Source of the DNA: Blastocatellia bacterium
GTDB taxonomy: Bacteria > Acidobacteriota > Blastocatellia > Pyrinomonadales > Pyrinomonadaceae
Length of the DNA: 64,000 nt
Assembly: GCA_016789265.1 (NCBI GenBank)
Contig: JAEUQK010000031.1
Span: forward strand, 1 to 64,000
Reading direction: 5' to 3'
Part shown: one piece after another, positions 18,091 through 28,917 of the stretch
Numbering within the stretch: position 1 is the first letter of the stretch
How the letters are laid out: every line of letters begins with the position of its first letter
The notes under the pieces: model-generated
The model's input: the letters and a program-made list of their open reading frames with translations, nothing else
Told to the model about the DNA's origin: nothing
The model's database searches: none
Made by a program: the position numbers and the translations under genes

Positions 18091-19233
18091 ATGCTCTACT
18101 ACTTCCTTTACCAGCTTATCTTTCGACAGTACGGTGCCGCTAGCGAATCGTACTTCTACAAAGGTCTCAATGTATTTCAATACGTAACCTTCAGAACCGC
18201 TTGGGCAGCGATCACGTCGCTTCTGATAACACTTGTAATAGGGAAGAGGGTGATAAAGAAACTGGCCGACATGAAATTTGGCCAGGAAATTAGAGAGGAA
18301 CTGTCGGCTGAACATCAGGCGAAGCGCGGAACTCCGACAATGGGCGGGATCTTGATCCTTGGGTCTGTTTTTGTCTCTACGTTGCTATGGGCACGTCTCG
18401 ACAGCGTATTTCTGTGGCTTGCCCTTGGAGCGACGACCCTGTTTGGGCTGGTTGGATTTGCGGACGACTGGATAAAGATCGTCAAGAAACGCTCGCTCGG
18501 ATTGACCGGAAAGCAGAAACTCGCAGGGCAATTGGTAACCGCCTTGGTAGTTTGGGGAGTTTTGTATTTTGCGACGAATTATTCCTGGAACCTGAGTATT
18601 CCGTTCCTAAAGGACACAGCCGATCCCAACGGAATAAGCGTGATCCCGCCGTTGGTTTATCTGGTATTCATTATTTTCATACTGCTTGGGTCCTCAAATG
18701 CCGTTAACCTTACGGACGGCATGGACGGACTTGCATCCAGCGTGACGTTCATTGCAATGGCCGCCTTGACGGCATTGACATATGTCGCGAGCGATCGACG
18801 CTGGGCGGAGTATCTTGATATCACACATAACCCTGCGTCGGCAGAACTAACGGTTTTCTGTGGTGCAATGGTCGGTGCCAGTCTTGGATTCCTCTGGTAT
18901 AACGCGCCCCCGGCGGAGGTGTTCATGGGCGATGTCGGTTCACTTGCCATTGGCGGGGCATTAGGTACGGTTGCCATCTTAACGAAGCAAGAATTCCTCC
19001 TGCCCTTTATCGGCGGTGTATTTATTATTGAGGCAATGTCGGTAATGCTGCAGGTCGGTTACTTCAAATTCACGAAGAGGACCGCAGGAGCCGGAAAGCG
19101 AATTTTTCTTCAGGCTCCGCTGCATCACCATTTTCAGCTTTCAGGGTGGAAAGAACCGAAGATCGTGTTTCGGTTTGTTATCGTAGCGATCTTGTTCGCG
19201 TTGCTCAGTCTTTCTACATTGAAGCTTCGTTAA
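18091..19233 (+). CDS. mraY: Phospho-N-acetylmuramoyl-pentapeptide transferase
   Basis: 380 residues with about ten membrane helices. The family motifs are [21 protein letters not shown] (Mg-binding Asp pair), [10 protein letters not shown] (catalytic Asp) and [10 protein letters not shown] (HHH). It moves phospho-MurNAc-pentapeptide from UDP to undecaprenyl phosphate, making lipid I. The next gene is separated by about 150 bases carrying a palindromic repeat, the longest gap between rsmH and ftsA. Confidence 0.97.
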   Translation: MLYYFLYQLIFRQYGAASESYFYKGLNVFQYVTFRTAWAAITSLLITLVIGKRVIKKLADMKFGQEIREELSAEHQAKRGTPTMGGILILGSVFVSTLLWARLDSVFLWLALGATTLFGLVGFADDWIKIVKKRSLGLTGKQKLAGQLVTALVVWGVLYFATNYSWNLSIPFLKDTADPNGISVIPPLVYLVFIIFILLGSSNAVNLTDGMDGLASSVTFIAMAALTALTYVASDRRWAEYLDITHNPASAELTVFCGAMVGASLGFLWYNAPPAEVFMGDVGSLAIGGALGTVAILTKQEFLLPFIGGVFIIEAMSVMLQVGYFKFTKRTAGAGKRIFLQAPLHHHFQLSGWKEPKIVFRFVIVAILFALLSLSTLKLR

Positions 19234-19333
19234 GGGAGCAAGTGGTATGGAGAAAACAAAGATCAGAGATCTTCGAGTATTGTCGAGGGAACTTCTAAGT
19301 TGTTCATTGTACAGGGAATAGAGGGTTGGTGAG

Positions 19334-19379
19334 TTTGCGCCACCCTTTGCGCCGGCGCAGGTGGCGCAAGTGGCGCAAG
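19334..19379. repeat. 46-bp palindromic dispersed repeat, copy B
   Basis: Reverse complement of the repeat at 9858-9903, 44 of 46 bases identical, with the GCGCCGGCGC core at 19349-19358. It ends 8 bases before the preferred murD ATG and fills the place where a ribosome site would be. Confidence 0.8.
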
Positions 19380-19387
19380 ATTTGGTT

Positions 19388-20770
19388 ATGCAGATCGCAG
19401 GGAGAAAAGCACTCGTTTTGGGTGCAGGAAGATCCGGCATAGCATCGGCAAAATTCTTGGCCGATCGCGGTGCGACGGTCGCCTTGCACGATAGAAAACC
19501 TGTCGAAGATTTCTCCGATGCAGCCAGATCTTTGAAAGAAACGCATAAGGTAGGATTGATCGGTGGTGATCTGCCTTCATGGCTGCTCGATCAGATCGAT
19601 CTGGTCATCATTTCGCCCGGCGTTCCAACGAACACTATCCCTGCACGATATGTTGACCGCAAGGACGGTGAAGTGATCGGCGAGGTCGAGTTGGCCTATC
19701 GGTTCATGAAAGGCCGTATCGTCGGGATAACCGGTTCGAACGGTAAGACCACGACAACGACGTTGATCGGAGAATTGCTGAAGAACTCCGGCATTGAAAC
19801 GCAGGTCGGCGGCAATATCGGCACTCCGCTTCTAGACCTTGCGTCTACTTCGACTGACGAATCATGGACCGTTGCCGAACTTTCGAGCTTTCAGCTGGAA
19901 ACGATCAAGGATTTTAACGCGAATGTAGCGATCTGCCTGAACGTCACGCCGAATCATCTTGACAGGTACGACTCGTTTACCGATTACGCCGCAGCAAAGC
20001 ATCGCATTTTCATAAACCAAACATCGGACGATGTCGCGATCTTGAATGCGGATGACGAGATAACTGCGAGTTGGGCAAGCGGACTTAAGGCTAACGTTTC
20101 GATGTTCAGTGTGAAACGCGAACTAGATGAAGGCCTCTTTCTTCGAGGCCGTGACCTTGTATGCAGATCGAGCGGAAAGGAAAAGGTCCTGACTACGCGT
20201 GACGAGATATTTCTGCGCGGGCTTCACAATGTCGAAAATGTGCTTGCGTCACTAGCCGCCGGTTTGGCGTGCGGTGCATCGCCGGAATCGATGCGTAAGA
20301 CCATAGCAGATTTCAAAGGCGTTGAGCACCGGATCGAATTTGTCACGGAGATCGAAGGAGTCAGTTTCTACAATGACTCGAAAGCGACCTCGGTTGACGC
20401 TACGCTGAAAGCAGTTCAAGCCCTGTCTGAAGGTGACGGAAAAATCGTACTGATACTTGGCGGCCGCGGAAAAAATGCCCCGTATTCGCCGCTGATCCCA
20501 CTTATCGAGTCATCGGTCCGAGCCTTGGTGCTTATCGGCGAGGACGCGAACAATATCAATGAACAATTGAATGGATATGCAGAGATAGTGAGCGCGACTT
20601 CGATGGAAGACGCAGTAGCGAAAGCAAAGAATACCGCCCACGCCGGTGACTCGGTGTTGCTTGCACCTGCGTGTGCAAGCTTTGATATGTTCAAGAGCTT
20701 TGAAGAACGGGGGAAGGTCTTTAAGGCCGCGGTGGAGGCGTTAACGGGCGGGCAGTCCGCAATGGCGTAA
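19388..20770 (+). CDS. murD: UDP-N-acetylmuramoylalanine-D-glutamate ligase
   Basis: 460 residues from the ATG at 19388; a GTG at 19361 lies inside the palindromic repeat and would add residues that come from the repeat, so it is rejected. The N-terminal Rossmann part (ALVLGAGRSGIASAKFL), the ATP loop GITGSNGKTTTTT, NVTPNHLDRY and YNDSKATSVDAT are conserved. It adds D-glutamate in the cytoplasm. There is no clear ribosome site in front, as the repeat ends 8 bases away. Confidence 0.95.
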   Translation: MQIAGRKALVLGAGRSGIASAKFLADRGATVALHDRKPVEDFSDAARSLKETHKVGLIGGDLPSWLLDQIDLVIISPGVPTNTIPARYVDRKDGEVIGEVELAYRFMKGRIVGITGSNGKTTTTTLIGELLKNSGIETQVGGNIGTPLLDLASTSTDESWTVAELSSFQLETIKDFNANVAICLNVTPNHLDRYDSFTDYAAAKHRIFINQTSDDVAILNADDEITASWASGLKANVSMFSVKRELDEGLFLRGRDLVCRSSGKEKVLTTRDEIFLRGLHNVENVLASLAAGLACGASPESMRKTIADFKGVEHRIEFVTEIEGVSFYNDSKATSVDATLKAVQALSEGDGKIVLILGGRGKNAPYSPLIPLIESSVRALVLIGEDANNINEQLNGYAEIVSATSMEDAVAKAKNTAHAGDSVLLAPACASFDMFKSFEERGKVFKAAVEALTGGQSAMA

Positions 20771-20781
20771 TTTCGTAAACC

Positions 20782-21933
20782 ATGATCGGAAGGCTAAGGA
20801 CAGACTGGTTCATGTTCGCTCTCGCGGCGGGCCTGGCGCTGTTTGGAGCGATGATGGTGTATAGCGCTTCAGCCATGATCGCCGTAAAGGAGACGGGCGG
20901 AACGACGCAGTTCTCATATTTTTACAAACAGATCGGTTTCACTCTCGCAGGGCTGTTGGTCATGTTTGCCGCTAGCCGAATAAACTACAAGCTTTTTGAA
21001 AAGCCGGTCGCAGTTTACTCGATCTTTGTATTAACAGTTATCTTATTGATCGCGGTCTTTGCGTTCCCGGAAATAAACGGTGCTCGCCGATGGATAAGAA
21101 TGGGGCCTGTGTCACTGCAGCCTTCGGAAATGGCGAAGATCGCATTGCCGATCTTTCTCGCCTACTTTCTTACGCGGAATGAAGATCGTGTCGGCGAATT
21201 GAAGACGACCGTTATCCCTTGTGTCGGAGCGCTTGCTCTTTTGGGAGGACTGGTCTTTATCGAACCGGATCTCGGCACTACCATCGTTCTATGCGCGATC
21301 TTTTCCGCGATCTATTTTGCCGCGGGAGCGCGGCTCTTACATATTGCTACGGTTGGGGCGGTCATGGTGGCCGGTGCTATGGCAGCCGTTTTGTTTGCAC
21401 CATGGCGGGTCGAACGATTGATGGCATTTCTAGATCCATTCGCTCATTCTGATGACGCGGGGTACCAGGTCGTTCAATCGCTGTATGCCATCGGTTCGGG
21501 CGGACTATTTGGTGAGGGATTTGGCAAAGGCCAGCAAAAGCTTTTCTATCTACCGTACCCTTATTCCGATTTCATATTCTCGGTCATTGGTGAAGAATGG
21601 GGATTGCTGGGGACACTCGCGGTCGTAATTGCTTTTGGCCTTCTTTTATGGCGAGGAACGCGTGCCGCGGTAAAGTCGACGGATCGGTTTGGCATGCTTC
21701 TCGGGATCGGCCTCATTACGGGGATCATCGTTCAGGCGCTGTTCAACATCAGCGTAGTGACATCGATACTACCGGCAAAGGGCATTCCGCTGCCCTTTAT
21801 CTCGTATGGCGGATCGTCGGTAATGGTGACAATGTTCGCGGTCGGTTTATTACTGAGCATTTCACGATATGGCGGAAATGTAGCCGCGGATCTGGCTGAG
21901 CCAGTACATAGGAAAAAAGGGCGTAGGAATTGA
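20782..21933 (+). CDS. ftsW: Septal peptidoglycan glycosyltransferase FtsW (SEDS family)
   Basis: 383 residues, about ten membrane helices. GARRWIRMGPVSLQPSEMAKIA and the late segment LPFISYGGSSVM are the SEDS signatures, and the catalytic Asp is in the FLDPFAHSDDAGYQ loop. It polymerises lipid II at the septum together with FtsI. It begins 11 bases after murD. Confidence 0.96.
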   Translation: MIGRLRTDWFMFALAAGLALFGAMMVYSASAMIAVKETGGTTQFSYFYKQIGFTLAGLLVMFAASRINYKLFEKPVAVYSIFVLTVILLIAVFAFPEINGARRWIRMGPVSLQPSEMAKIALPIFLAYFLTRNEDRVGELKTTVIPCVGALALLGGLVFIEPDLGTTIVLCAIFSAIYFAAGARLLHIATVGAVMVAGAMAAVLFAPWRVERLMAFLDPFAHSDDAGYQVVQSLYAIGSGGLFGEGFGKGQQKLFYLPYPYSDFIFSVIGEEWGLLGTLAVVIAFGLLLWRGTRAAVKSTDRFGMLLGIGLITGIIVQALFNISVVTSILPAKGIPLPFISYGGSSVMVTMFAVGLLLSISRYGGNVAADLAEPVHRKKGRRN

Positions 21934-21973
21934 ATGGTAACGGGAGGGGATCTGACATCTCGATAGCGGTCAA

Positions 21974-23050
21974 ATGAAGGTTATTATCGCAGCCGGCGGC
22001 ACCGGTGGTCATATCTATCCGGGAATTGCTGTTGCAAAAGAGATCATGCGACGGGATGAAGCGTCCGAAGTGTTATTTATCGGCACGGCTCGAGGTCTAG
22101 AAACCAAAATCGTACCTGAGAGCGGTTTTCAACTTTCCCTGATCCATAGTGCGGGACTGAAAAATGTTGGGCTTGTCGGAAAACTAAAGGGCCTTTCCTT
22201 ACTCCCCAAAAGTTTTCTCGAGGCTCGGAAGATCATCAGGCAGTTTCGCCCTCATGTCGTCGTCGGTGCGGGTGGATATGTCTCGGGCCCGGTGCTGTTG
22301 ATGGCCGCGATCATGGGCGTGCCGACGCTTGTGATGGACTCGAATGCATTGCCTGGCTTTACTAACCGACGGCTGTCGCGGTTTGTCGACAGTGCAGCGT
22401 TGACTTTTGAGGAGGCAATGCCGTTCTTTGGAAAGAAAGGCGTCGTAACGGGAAATCCGGTTCGACGTGAGTTTTTTGAGGTGCCGCCCAAGAAGCGTTC
22501 GGAAGATTTCCACGCCCTGATCTTCGGAGGTTCACAGGGTGCACGGGCTATCAACAGTGCGATGGTCGAGGCTCTTGCCGGGCTTGCCGATCTCAGTGAT
22601 CGACTAACCATCACGCATCAAACCGGCGAGGCGGATCTTGAAAGAATAAAGGCTGCGTACGCCGGTTCGGCGTTTTCCGCTGCCGACATACGTCCGTTTA
22701 TTTCGGATATCTTTGTGGAGTTCGGAAAAGCGGACTTTGTGATCTGTAGAGCGGGTGCGACAACCTGTGCTGAACTTGCAGCGGCCGGAAAAGCTGCGAT
22801 CATGGTCCCATTACCCACTGCAGCCGACGATCACCAACGGAAGAACGCCGAGGCTTTGGAGAAAGCCGGAGCGGCTAAGATGGTTGTCCAGAGTGAGCTA
22901 AGCGGCGAGCGTCTGGCGAAAGAAATTGCAGGGCTTATCGAATCGCCTGAAACCATCACGGCGATGGAGGCCGCAGCCAGATCGATGGGCAGGGCAGACG
23001 CGGCAGAGAAAACTGTCGATCTGATCGAAGAATTGAAACGTAATGTTTAG
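21974..23050 (+). CDS. murG: UDP-GlcNAc:lipid I N-acetylglucosamine transferase
   Basis: 358 residues. [17 protein letters not shown] (G-loop), [24 protein letters not shown] and the C-terminal [17 protein letters not shown] with a following DDHQRKNAE are the MurG motifs. It makes lipid II at the inner face of the membrane. It overlaps murC by 8 bases. Confidence 0.96.
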   Translation: MKVIIAAGGTGGHIYPGIAVAKEIMRRDEASEVLFIGTARGLETKIVPESGFQLSLIHSAGLKNVGLVGKLKGLSLLPKSFLEARKIIRQFRPHVVVGAGGYVSGPVLLMAAIMGVPTLVMDSNALPGFTNRRLSRFVDSAALTFEEAMPFFGKKGVVTGNPVRREFFEVPPKKRSEDFHALIFGGSQGARAINSAMVEALAGLADLSDRLTITHQTGEADLERIKAAYAGSAFSAADIRPFISDIFVEFGKADFVICRAGATTCAELAAAGKAAIMVPLPTAADDHQRKNAEALEKAGAAKMVVQSELSGERLAKEIAGLIESPETITAMEAAARSMGRADAAEKTVDLIEELKRNV

Positions 23051-24425
23051 ACACGTTAAGAGAATTCATTTCATAGGCATCGGCGGTATCGGGATGAGCG
23101 GTATCGCGGAGGTGCTTTGCAATCTCGGTTTTGAGGTTTCGGGGTCTGATATCAAGCGGTCTAAAAATACCGATCGGCTTGAGGAACTTAACGGTGTGAA
23201 GATCTTTGAAGGCCACGCGGCGGCGAATGTCGGGGAAGCCCAGGTCGTTGTATATTCGTCCGCGGTCAAAGACGACAACCCGGAGGTCATAATCGCAAAA
23301 GAAAAGGGCATTCCGGTCATTCCAAGAGCCGAAATGCTTGCAGAATTGATGGTGCTGAAACCATACGCAGTAGCCGTCTCCGGAACTCACGGGAAGACAT
23401 CCACGACCTCAATGGTCGCAACTATCCTCGGCCATGCGGGCGTCGATCCTACCACGGTCGTCGGCGGTGTCGTAGAGTCGCTCGGGTCGAACGCACGGCT
23501 TGGACATTCTGACTGGTTCGTAACCGAGGCCGACGAGAGTGATCGTTCATTCCTGATGCTATACCCGACGATCGCCGTTGTCACCAACATCGACAAAGAG
23601 CACATGGAATCGTACAAGGGTATGGATGACGTGGTGCAATGTTTCACCGATTTCGTAAATAAGGTGCCATTTTTCGGGGCTGCGATCATTTGCTTGGACG
23701 ACCCGAACGTTCAGTTGATCATTCCACATATCAAACGCCGACGTGTAACTTACGGGATGACGGCACAAGCAGATATTTCGGCTCATAACATCACTTACAA
23801 TGACCATTTCGGTTCACATTTCACGGTTTGGAAAGGTGACGATGTCCTCGGAGATATAGACCTGCCGGTACCAGGCAAACACAACGTGTACAATGCCTTG
23901 GCGGCCACAGCCGTCGGCCTTGAGCTCGACGTTCCTTTCGAGAAGATCGCAGAGGCATTTGCGCGATTCAAGAATGCGAACCGGCGCTTTCAGTTTAAGG
24001 GGGAAGCGCGAGGCATTACTGTGGTCGACGATTACGGCCATCACCCAACCGAGATACTCGCAACGCTCGCGGCCGCAAAGAACGGATCGGGAGGCAAGCG
24101 GACCGTGGTCGTTTTCCAGCCTCACCGATATACGCGAACGCAGGAACTGTTCGACGAATTCGCACTGGCGTTCAATAATGCGGACGTTCTTTTCGTCCTG
24201 GATATTTATGCAGCAAGTGAAACGCCGATCGAAGGCATAAATGCTGAGGTGCTGACCGAGAACATAAAGAAGTACGGCCACAAGAACGTGACCTACATCG
24301 GGGATATTGAGAATGCCTCGGAAAAAGTGATCCCGATACTTCAGGATGGCGATCTTTTGATAACACTTGGTGCAGGAACCGTTACCAGACTGTCGGATGA
24401 GATCCTGGAGAAACTAAAGAAATAG
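23043..24425 (+). CDS. murC: UDP-N-acetylmuramate-L-alanine ligase
   Basis: 460 residues. [17 protein letters not shown] (Rossmann loop), [12 protein letters not shown] (ATP loop), [18 protein letters not shown] and [10 protein letters not shown] are the MurC motifs. It adds the first amino acid, L-alanine, to UDP-MurNAc. It starts inside the end of murG (8-base overlap). MurB, often fused or next to it, is not here. Confidence 0.97.
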   Translation: MFRHVKRIHFIGIGGIGMSGIAEVLCNLGFEVSGSDIKRSKNTDRLEELNGVKIFEGHAAANVGEAQVVVYSSAVKDDNPEVIIAKEKGIPVIPRAEMLAELMVLKPYAVAVSGTHGKTSTTSMVATILGHAGVDPTTVVGGVVESLGSNARLGHSDWFVTEADESDRSFLMLYPTIAVVTNIDKEHMESYKGMDDVVQCFTDFVNKVPFFGAAIICLDDPNVQLIIPHIKRRRVTYGMTAQADISAHNITYNDHFGSHFTVWKGDDVLGDIDLPVPGKHNVYNALAATAVGLELDVPFEKIAEAFARFKNANRRFQFKGEARGITVVDDYGHHPTEILATLAAAKNGSGGKRTVVVFQPHRYTRTQELFDEFALAFNNADVLFVLDIYAASETPIEGINAEVLTENIKKYGHKNVTYIGDIENASEKVIPILQDGDLLITLGAGTVTRLSDEILEKLKK

Positions 24426-24430
24426 AAAAG

Positions 24431-25276
24431 ATGGCGAAAAAGGGAAAGAGACCGACTGCCCGAAGTCGTTCCAAGCGGGGTGAAAAGGAACTCACGCGCG
24501 TGAAGAAACGCGGCGGCCGCAGGAGCGTTTTGGACGTTCTTGGTGACAAGGTGGTCCCGTTGTCGATCGGTGCCGTGATCATTGTTTGCCTGGCGCTCGT
24601 GGTGTTTGTTACTTACGACTCGGTGTCTGCCTCCAACTTCTTTGTTCTAAAGACAATTGAGGTCAATGGAACCGATAGGGCCTCAAGATCCGATATCGAA
24701 AAGATAGTGCGATCGAATGCCGAGTTGCCCGGGGTGTGGAATGCCGACTTGCTGGAAATAAAGCAAAAGATAGAGAAAGTGACATTCGTGAAAACGGCGG
24801 CCGTAACCCGAGATCTTCCAAACGGAATAAGGGTAAAGATCAATGAACGAACTCCCGTCGCAATAGTCAAATTGGGCGGCAAGGACTTCCTCGCCGATGG
24901 CGAGGGTGAAATACTTGCGCCAGCCGAAACGAGTGAAAAAAACCTGCCGTTCGCTATGCTCGGCTGGAACGAAGAGAAAAGTGAAAGAGCCCATAAAGAA
25001 AATCTGGAAAGGCTAAAGGTCTACCAGAAGATGATCGCCGAATGGAGAGATTATGATCTTGCATCTCGCGTGCGTTCGGTCGACCTTGCGGATCTACGCG
25101 AACCAAAAGCGACACTTGAGGATTCCGGATTACCAGTGACCATTATGTTAGGACGAGAGGGTTTCGGCCAACAGCTGTCAAACGGGATCAAAGCGATAGT
25201 CGGGAAAGGGAATATGTTCGAGGGAGTGAATCTGGTAGGTCAGAACATGGTTTTAGTTCCAAGGAAACAACGATAG
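24431..25276 (+). CDS. ftsQ: Cell division protein FtsQ/DivIB
   Basis: 281 residues. A very basic cytoplasmic segment of about 45 residues, one membrane helix (about 46-65), then a POTRA domain beginning FFVLKTIEVNGTDRASRSDI and the FtsQ-type part with DLPNGIRVKINERTPVAI. It recruits FtsL and FtsB to the divisome. It starts 5 bases after murC and stops 4 bases before ftsA. No ddl gene lies in between as it does in many bacteria. Confidence 0.9.
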   Translation: MAKKGKRPTARSRSKRGEKELTRVKKRGGRRSVLDVLGDKVVPLSIGAVIIVCLALVVFVTYDSVSASNFFVLKTIEVNGTDRASRSDIEKIVRSNAELPGVWNADLLEIKQKIEKVTFVKTAAVTRDLPNGIRVKINERTPVAIVKLGGKDFLADGEGEILAPAETSEKNLPFAMLGWNEEKSERAHKENLERLKVYQKMIAEWRDYDLASRVRSVDLADLREPKATLEDSGLPVTIMLGREGFGQQLSNGIKAIVGKGNMFEGVNLVGQNMVLVPRKQR

Positions 25277-25280
25277 AAAT

Positions 25281-26519
25281 ATGAGTCGTGACATTCATGC
25301 GATCGGTCTCGATATCGGGAGCAGCCACGTAAGATGCGTCATTGGCGAGGCGGCCGACGGCGGAAAAATGAACATCGTCGGTATCGGTGAGGCGGAATCG
25401 AAAGGCCTTCGCCGCGGCATTGTTACAAGTGCCGAAGCCGTCAGTGACTCGATCCGAAAGGCCGTAGGTGACGCTGAAAGGATGAGCGGCCTTGATGCGG
25501 GAGCGGCCATGGTAAACCTATCAGGCGAGCATTTCCGCGGCGAGAACAAAGCAGGCGTCGTTGCGGTGGCGGGCGTCGGACGCGAGATAACGGAAGATGA
25601 CGTTTCGCGTGCCGTCGAATCGGCTAGTGCGATGTCTCTGCCGGCGGGCTGGGAAATATTCAGCCGATTGCCGCAAGAATTCATAATCGACGGACAGGAC
25701 GGGATCACCGAACCGGTGGGTATGAGCGGAGCTCGACTTGAATCACTTGTTCATATTGTGATCGGTCCCAGTGCGGGCCGACAGAATCTTGAAAAAGCTG
25801 TTCGCAGGGCCGGACTTGATGTCGAACGAATGATGCTGGAGCCGCTTGCGGCGGCGGAAAGTGCGTTGACGGATGACGACAAGGAATACGGATGCGCCCT
25901 GGTTAACATTGGGGCTGAGATCACCAGCGTAATGATATTCGGCCGTGGTGCGGTTCAGCATACAGCGGTGTTTCCATTTGGCAGTCTTCATTTTACCAAG
26001 GATATTGCACACGGACTGCGTGTCTCGATCCAGGAAGCGAACAAGATCAAGCATGATTATGGGTGTGTTGCGGCATTCCTGATGGACGACGAGGAGCGTC
26101 AACAGGTGATAGAGATAGTACCGGTTGGCCGCAGCGAATCCCGACGGCTATCCAAAGAAATACTCTGCGACATTATGCAGCCGCGCGCGGTCGAACTTCT
26201 TCAGCATATTGCGCACGAGATCGCCAAAACACAATCGTCGATACCCAGCGGTGTTGTATTGACCGGCGGCGGTTCACTCGCACGCGGAATGGTGGAGATC
26301 GCCGAACAAGTTTTCGATGCCCCGACTCGCCTCGGTTTTCTCGAGGAAGATTATTTCGGCGGGCTCGCCGCCGAGATACAGACTCCGGCTTGGGCAACTG
26401 CATGCGGGCTTGCTTTGTCGTCGATCCGTTCACAGGTCCGCGAACAAAATTCCGGCGGCAGATCGCCAAAGCGTAAAGTCGCCGAGTGGTTTGAAAATTT
26501 TCGTGAAAGATTTAAGTGA
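25281..26519 (+). CDS. ftsA: Cell division protein FtsA
   Basis: 412 residues, actin-like fold. GLDIGSSHVRCVIGE (phosphate 1), the 1C domain in residues about 85-160, IVLTGGGSLARGM-type adenosine motif (VVLTGGGSLARGM), and a C-terminal amphipathic helix KVAEWFENFRERF that would hold it on the membrane. It anchors FtsZ filaments. Confidence 0.96.
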   Translation: MSRDIHAIGLDIGSSHVRCVIGEAADGGKMNIVGIGEAESKGLRRGIVTSAEAVSDSIRKAVGDAERMSGLDAGAAMVNLSGEHFRGENKAGVVAVAGVGREITEDDVSRAVESASAMSLPAGWEIFSRLPQEFIIDGQDGITEPVGMSGARLESLVHIVIGPSAGRQNLEKAVRRAGLDVERMMLEPLAAAESALTDDDKEYGCALVNIGAEITSVMIFGRGAVQHTAVFPFGSLHFTKDIAHGLRVSIQEANKIKHDYGCVAAFLMDDEERQQVIEIVPVGRSESRRLSKEILCDIMQPRAVELLQHIAHEIAKTQSSIPSGVVLTGGGSLARGMVEIAEQVFDAPTRLGFLEEDYFGGLAAEIQTPAWATACGLALSSIRSQVREQNSGGRSPKRKVAEWFENFRERFK

Positions 26520-26687
26520 AACCGCATTTCCCCGCTGGATTTTCACCACAAATCATAGTATGCTACACGTCCGTCAGCACAAGATATAGTTGAACCCGAA
26601 AATTAATTCAACAGGTCAAGCCGGACAGATCGTGCATTTGCTTTTCCCGCAGCGAGAAGCGTTAGCTTTTGACGGAAGGTACTAATA

Positions 26688-27800
26688 ATGAATAACGGCG
26701 GAATCAAAATGTTTATCGACGAGCCACCGATCACAGGTGCTCGTATCAAGGTCGTTGGCGTCGGCGGCGGCGGTGGAAACGCCGTGAACCGAATGATCGA
26801 TGCCGGCATAAAAGGTGTCGAGTTCATCGTTGCCAACACGGACCTGCAGGCGCTGAACGCGTCAAAGGCTCCGATGAAGATCCAGCTTGGCGGCAGGTCG
26901 ACTCGCGGGCTCGGTGCCGGCTCGAATCCGGAAGTGGGCCGCGAAGCCGCACTCGAGGATCACGAGAAATTGCTTGATGTGCTCGAAGGTTCCGACATGG
27001 TGTTCGTCACGGCAGGACTTGGCGGCGGAACCGGAACCGGTGCAGCCCCGGTGGTTGCGTCTCTCGCGATCGAACTCGGCGCATTGACCGTCGCCGTGGT
27101 CACAAAACCGTTCAATGTTGAAGGCAAGAAGCGAATGGCGCAAGCTGAAAAGGGCCTTGCAGAACTTCGCGGCTGCGTTGACACCATCATCACGATCCCG
27201 AATTCGAAACTTCGCGAGGTCGAAGAGAAGATAACCTTAATTGACGCTTTTCGACGTGCGGATGATATTTTGCTGCAGGCGGTTCAGGGAATAACCGATC
27301 TGATCACGACGCCGGGGATCATCAATCTCGATTTCGCTGACGTTCGTACGGTGATGACAGGCCGAGGCGTGGCGCTAATGGGGGTCGGAAGCGGAAAGGG
27401 CGAGAACGGTGCGTCGATGGCGATGCGATCGGCATTGGATTACAAACTCCTGGAGGAAAATTCGATCGCCGGGGCAAAGGCCGCTCTGATAAATGTGACG
27501 GGCGGGGCGAACATGCCGCTTGGCGAAATTGAGGATGCGATCGGTATGATCGAAGAGGAAGCCGACGAGAACGCCGACATCATTTGGGGCAGCGTCATTC
27601 GTGAAGATATGCACGACGATATCAAGGTCACGGTTATTGCCACGGGATTCGACAGCGCGGTACAAGCGATGCAGCCGCGTCCGTTGGAATACCAAATGCA
27701 GGCGGCCGTCAACGGCGGTCCGGCACCGTTGTTCACCTCACCAGAACCGAATCTAGAGGATCTTGACGTCCCGACTTTCATACGTCGACAGGCCGACTGA
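26688..27800 (+). CDS. ftsZ: Cell division GTPase FtsZ
   Basis: 370 residues. [15 protein letters not shown], the tubulin signature [13 protein letters not shown], and the T7 loop [10 protein letters not shown] are intact. The linker is short and the conserved C-terminal peptide ([10 protein letters not shown]) that binds FtsA is present. A 168-base gap after ftsA may hold its own promoter, though none was clear. A strong terminator follows, closing the cluster. Confidence 0.97.
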   Translation: MNNGGIKMFIDEPPITGARIKVVGVGGGGGNAVNRMIDAGIKGVEFIVANTDLQALNASKAPMKIQLGGRSTRGLGAGSNPEVGREAALEDHEKLLDVLEGSDMVFVTAGLGGGTGTGAAPVVASLAIELGALTVAVVTKPFNVEGKKRMAQAEKGLAELRGCVDTIITIPNSKLREVEEKITLIDAFRRADDILLQAVQGITDLITTPGIINLDFADVRTVMTGRGVALMGVGSGKGENGASMAMRSALDYKLLEENSIAGAKAALINVTGGANMPLGEIEDAIGMIEEEADENADIIWGSVIREDMHDDIKVTVIATGFDSAVQAMQPRPLEYQMQAAVNGGPAPLFTSPEPNLEDLDVPTFIRRQAD

Positions 27801-27821
27801 TACCACAATGAGAGAACAAAC

Positions 27822-27858
27822 ATCCTCCGCGAGTAGAAAAACTTGCGGAGGATTTTTA
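27822..27858 (+). terminator. Rho-independent terminator after ftsZ
   Basis: ATCCTCCGC (27822-27830) pairs with GCGGAGGAT (27845-27853), loop 14 bases, followed by TTTTTATT. Confidence 0.88.
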
Positions 27859-27874
27859 TTATTGAGATTTGAAG

Positions 27875-28879
27875 ATGAATGAGCAGCGTAAACCGATCAT
27901 AGGCATTACCGTCGGCGACCCGGCAGGGATCGGGCCGGAGGTTGTGCTTAAGGCATTGACCGACGACAGGCTACGCGAGGTCTGCCGACCGGTCGTGATC
28001 GGGGATCGACAGATGCTCGTCAAAACGTCGTGGCCATTTGATGTCAAGACGGCTTTCGGTAGGTTGGGAGATAGTCGAAACGGCGGAACGATCGAAGTAT
28101 ATGATCTGCCGACAGTAGGCGAAGGATTTATTACAGGTGTTGAGTCAAAAGAAACCGGCCTAGCGTCTGCCGCATATATCGAAGCCGCCGTAAAACTTTG
28201 GCGCGAACGCGAGATAGATGCGATCGCGACGGCACCGATAAGCAAAAATGCTCTCAAATTAGCGGGGTATTCTTTTCCGGGCCACACAGAATTTTTGGCT
28301 CACTTGACGGACACGAAGGAATTCGCGATGAGCTTCTTTGCGGAAAAACTTAGGGTTGTTCTGGTATCGACCCATGTTTCGCTTCGAAATGCGATCGAAT
28401 TGGTCACGACCGCGTCCCTCGTAGACCTCATTCGATTCTCGGACAAGACACTGCCGAACCTGATAGGCAAGCGGCCGAAGATCGCCGTGGCCGGCATCAA
28501 CCCGCATGCGTCCGAAGGTGGAATGTTTGGAAACGAAGAGGCCGAACAGATCTCACCTGCCGTGGAAAAATGCAGGAACGAAGGCATCGACGTCGCCGGG
28601 CCGTTCTCACCTGATACGATATTTCTCCGCGGCTTTCGCGGAGAATTTGATCTGGTGGTTGCCTGTTACCACGATCAGGCCACGATCGCGGTCAAGTCGC
28701 TCTCTTTTGGCTCGTCTGTGAACGTCACCCTTGGATTACCGCTAATTCGAACTTCGGTCGATCATGGGACGGCATTCGATATCGCCGGAAAAGGAATTGC
28801 TGATGAATCAAGTATGAAAGCCGCGATAAAACTCGCGGCGGATCTCGTGAACATAAAGCGTGTTGGTGGTAATCTCTAG
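27875..28879 (+). CDS. pdxA: 4-hydroxythreonine-4-phosphate dehydrogenase
   Basis: 334 residues from the ATG at 27875 (GAAG just before it; a TTG two codons earlier is possible). GITVGDPAGIGPEV, FPGHTEFLA (metal His), AGINPHASEGG and CYHDQATIA are the PdxA motifs. It carries out the NAD-dependent step of the DXP-dependent vitamin B6 pathway. It stands alone between two terminators; its stop codon is inside the second hairpin. Confidence 0.95.
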   Translation: MNEQRKPIIGITVGDPAGIGPEVVLKALTDDRLREVCRPVVIGDRQMLVKTSWPFDVKTAFGRLGDSRNGGTIEVYDLPTVGEGFITGVESKETGLASAAYIEAAVKLWREREIDAIATAPISKNALKLAGYSFPGHTEFLAHLTDTKEFAMSFFAEKLRVVLVSTHVSLRNAIELVTTASLVDLIRFSDKTLPNLIGKRPKIAVAGINPHASEGGMFGNEEAEQISPAVEKCRNEGIDVAGPFSPDTIFLRGFRGEFDLVVACYHDQATIAVKSLSFGSSVNVTLGLPLIRTSVDHGTAFDIAGKGIADESSMKAAIKLAADLVNIKRVGGNL

Positions 28880-28899
28880 GCGGTGACCTAGAGTTTTTT
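28874..28899 (+). terminator. Rho-independent terminator overlapping the pdxA stop
   Basis: CTCTAGG (28874-28880) and CCTAGAG (28887-28893), loop 6 bases, followed by TTTTTT (28894-28899). The pdxA TAG is part of the stem. The next gene starts only 19 bases later. Confidence 0.88.
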
Positions 28900-28917
28900 C
28901 CCGCCACTCCTTCCCCT

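Noticed and set aside
19361..19387. murD start at the GTG in the palindromic repeat
   Set aside because: The nine codons come from the repeat and are not part of the MurD family N-terminus.
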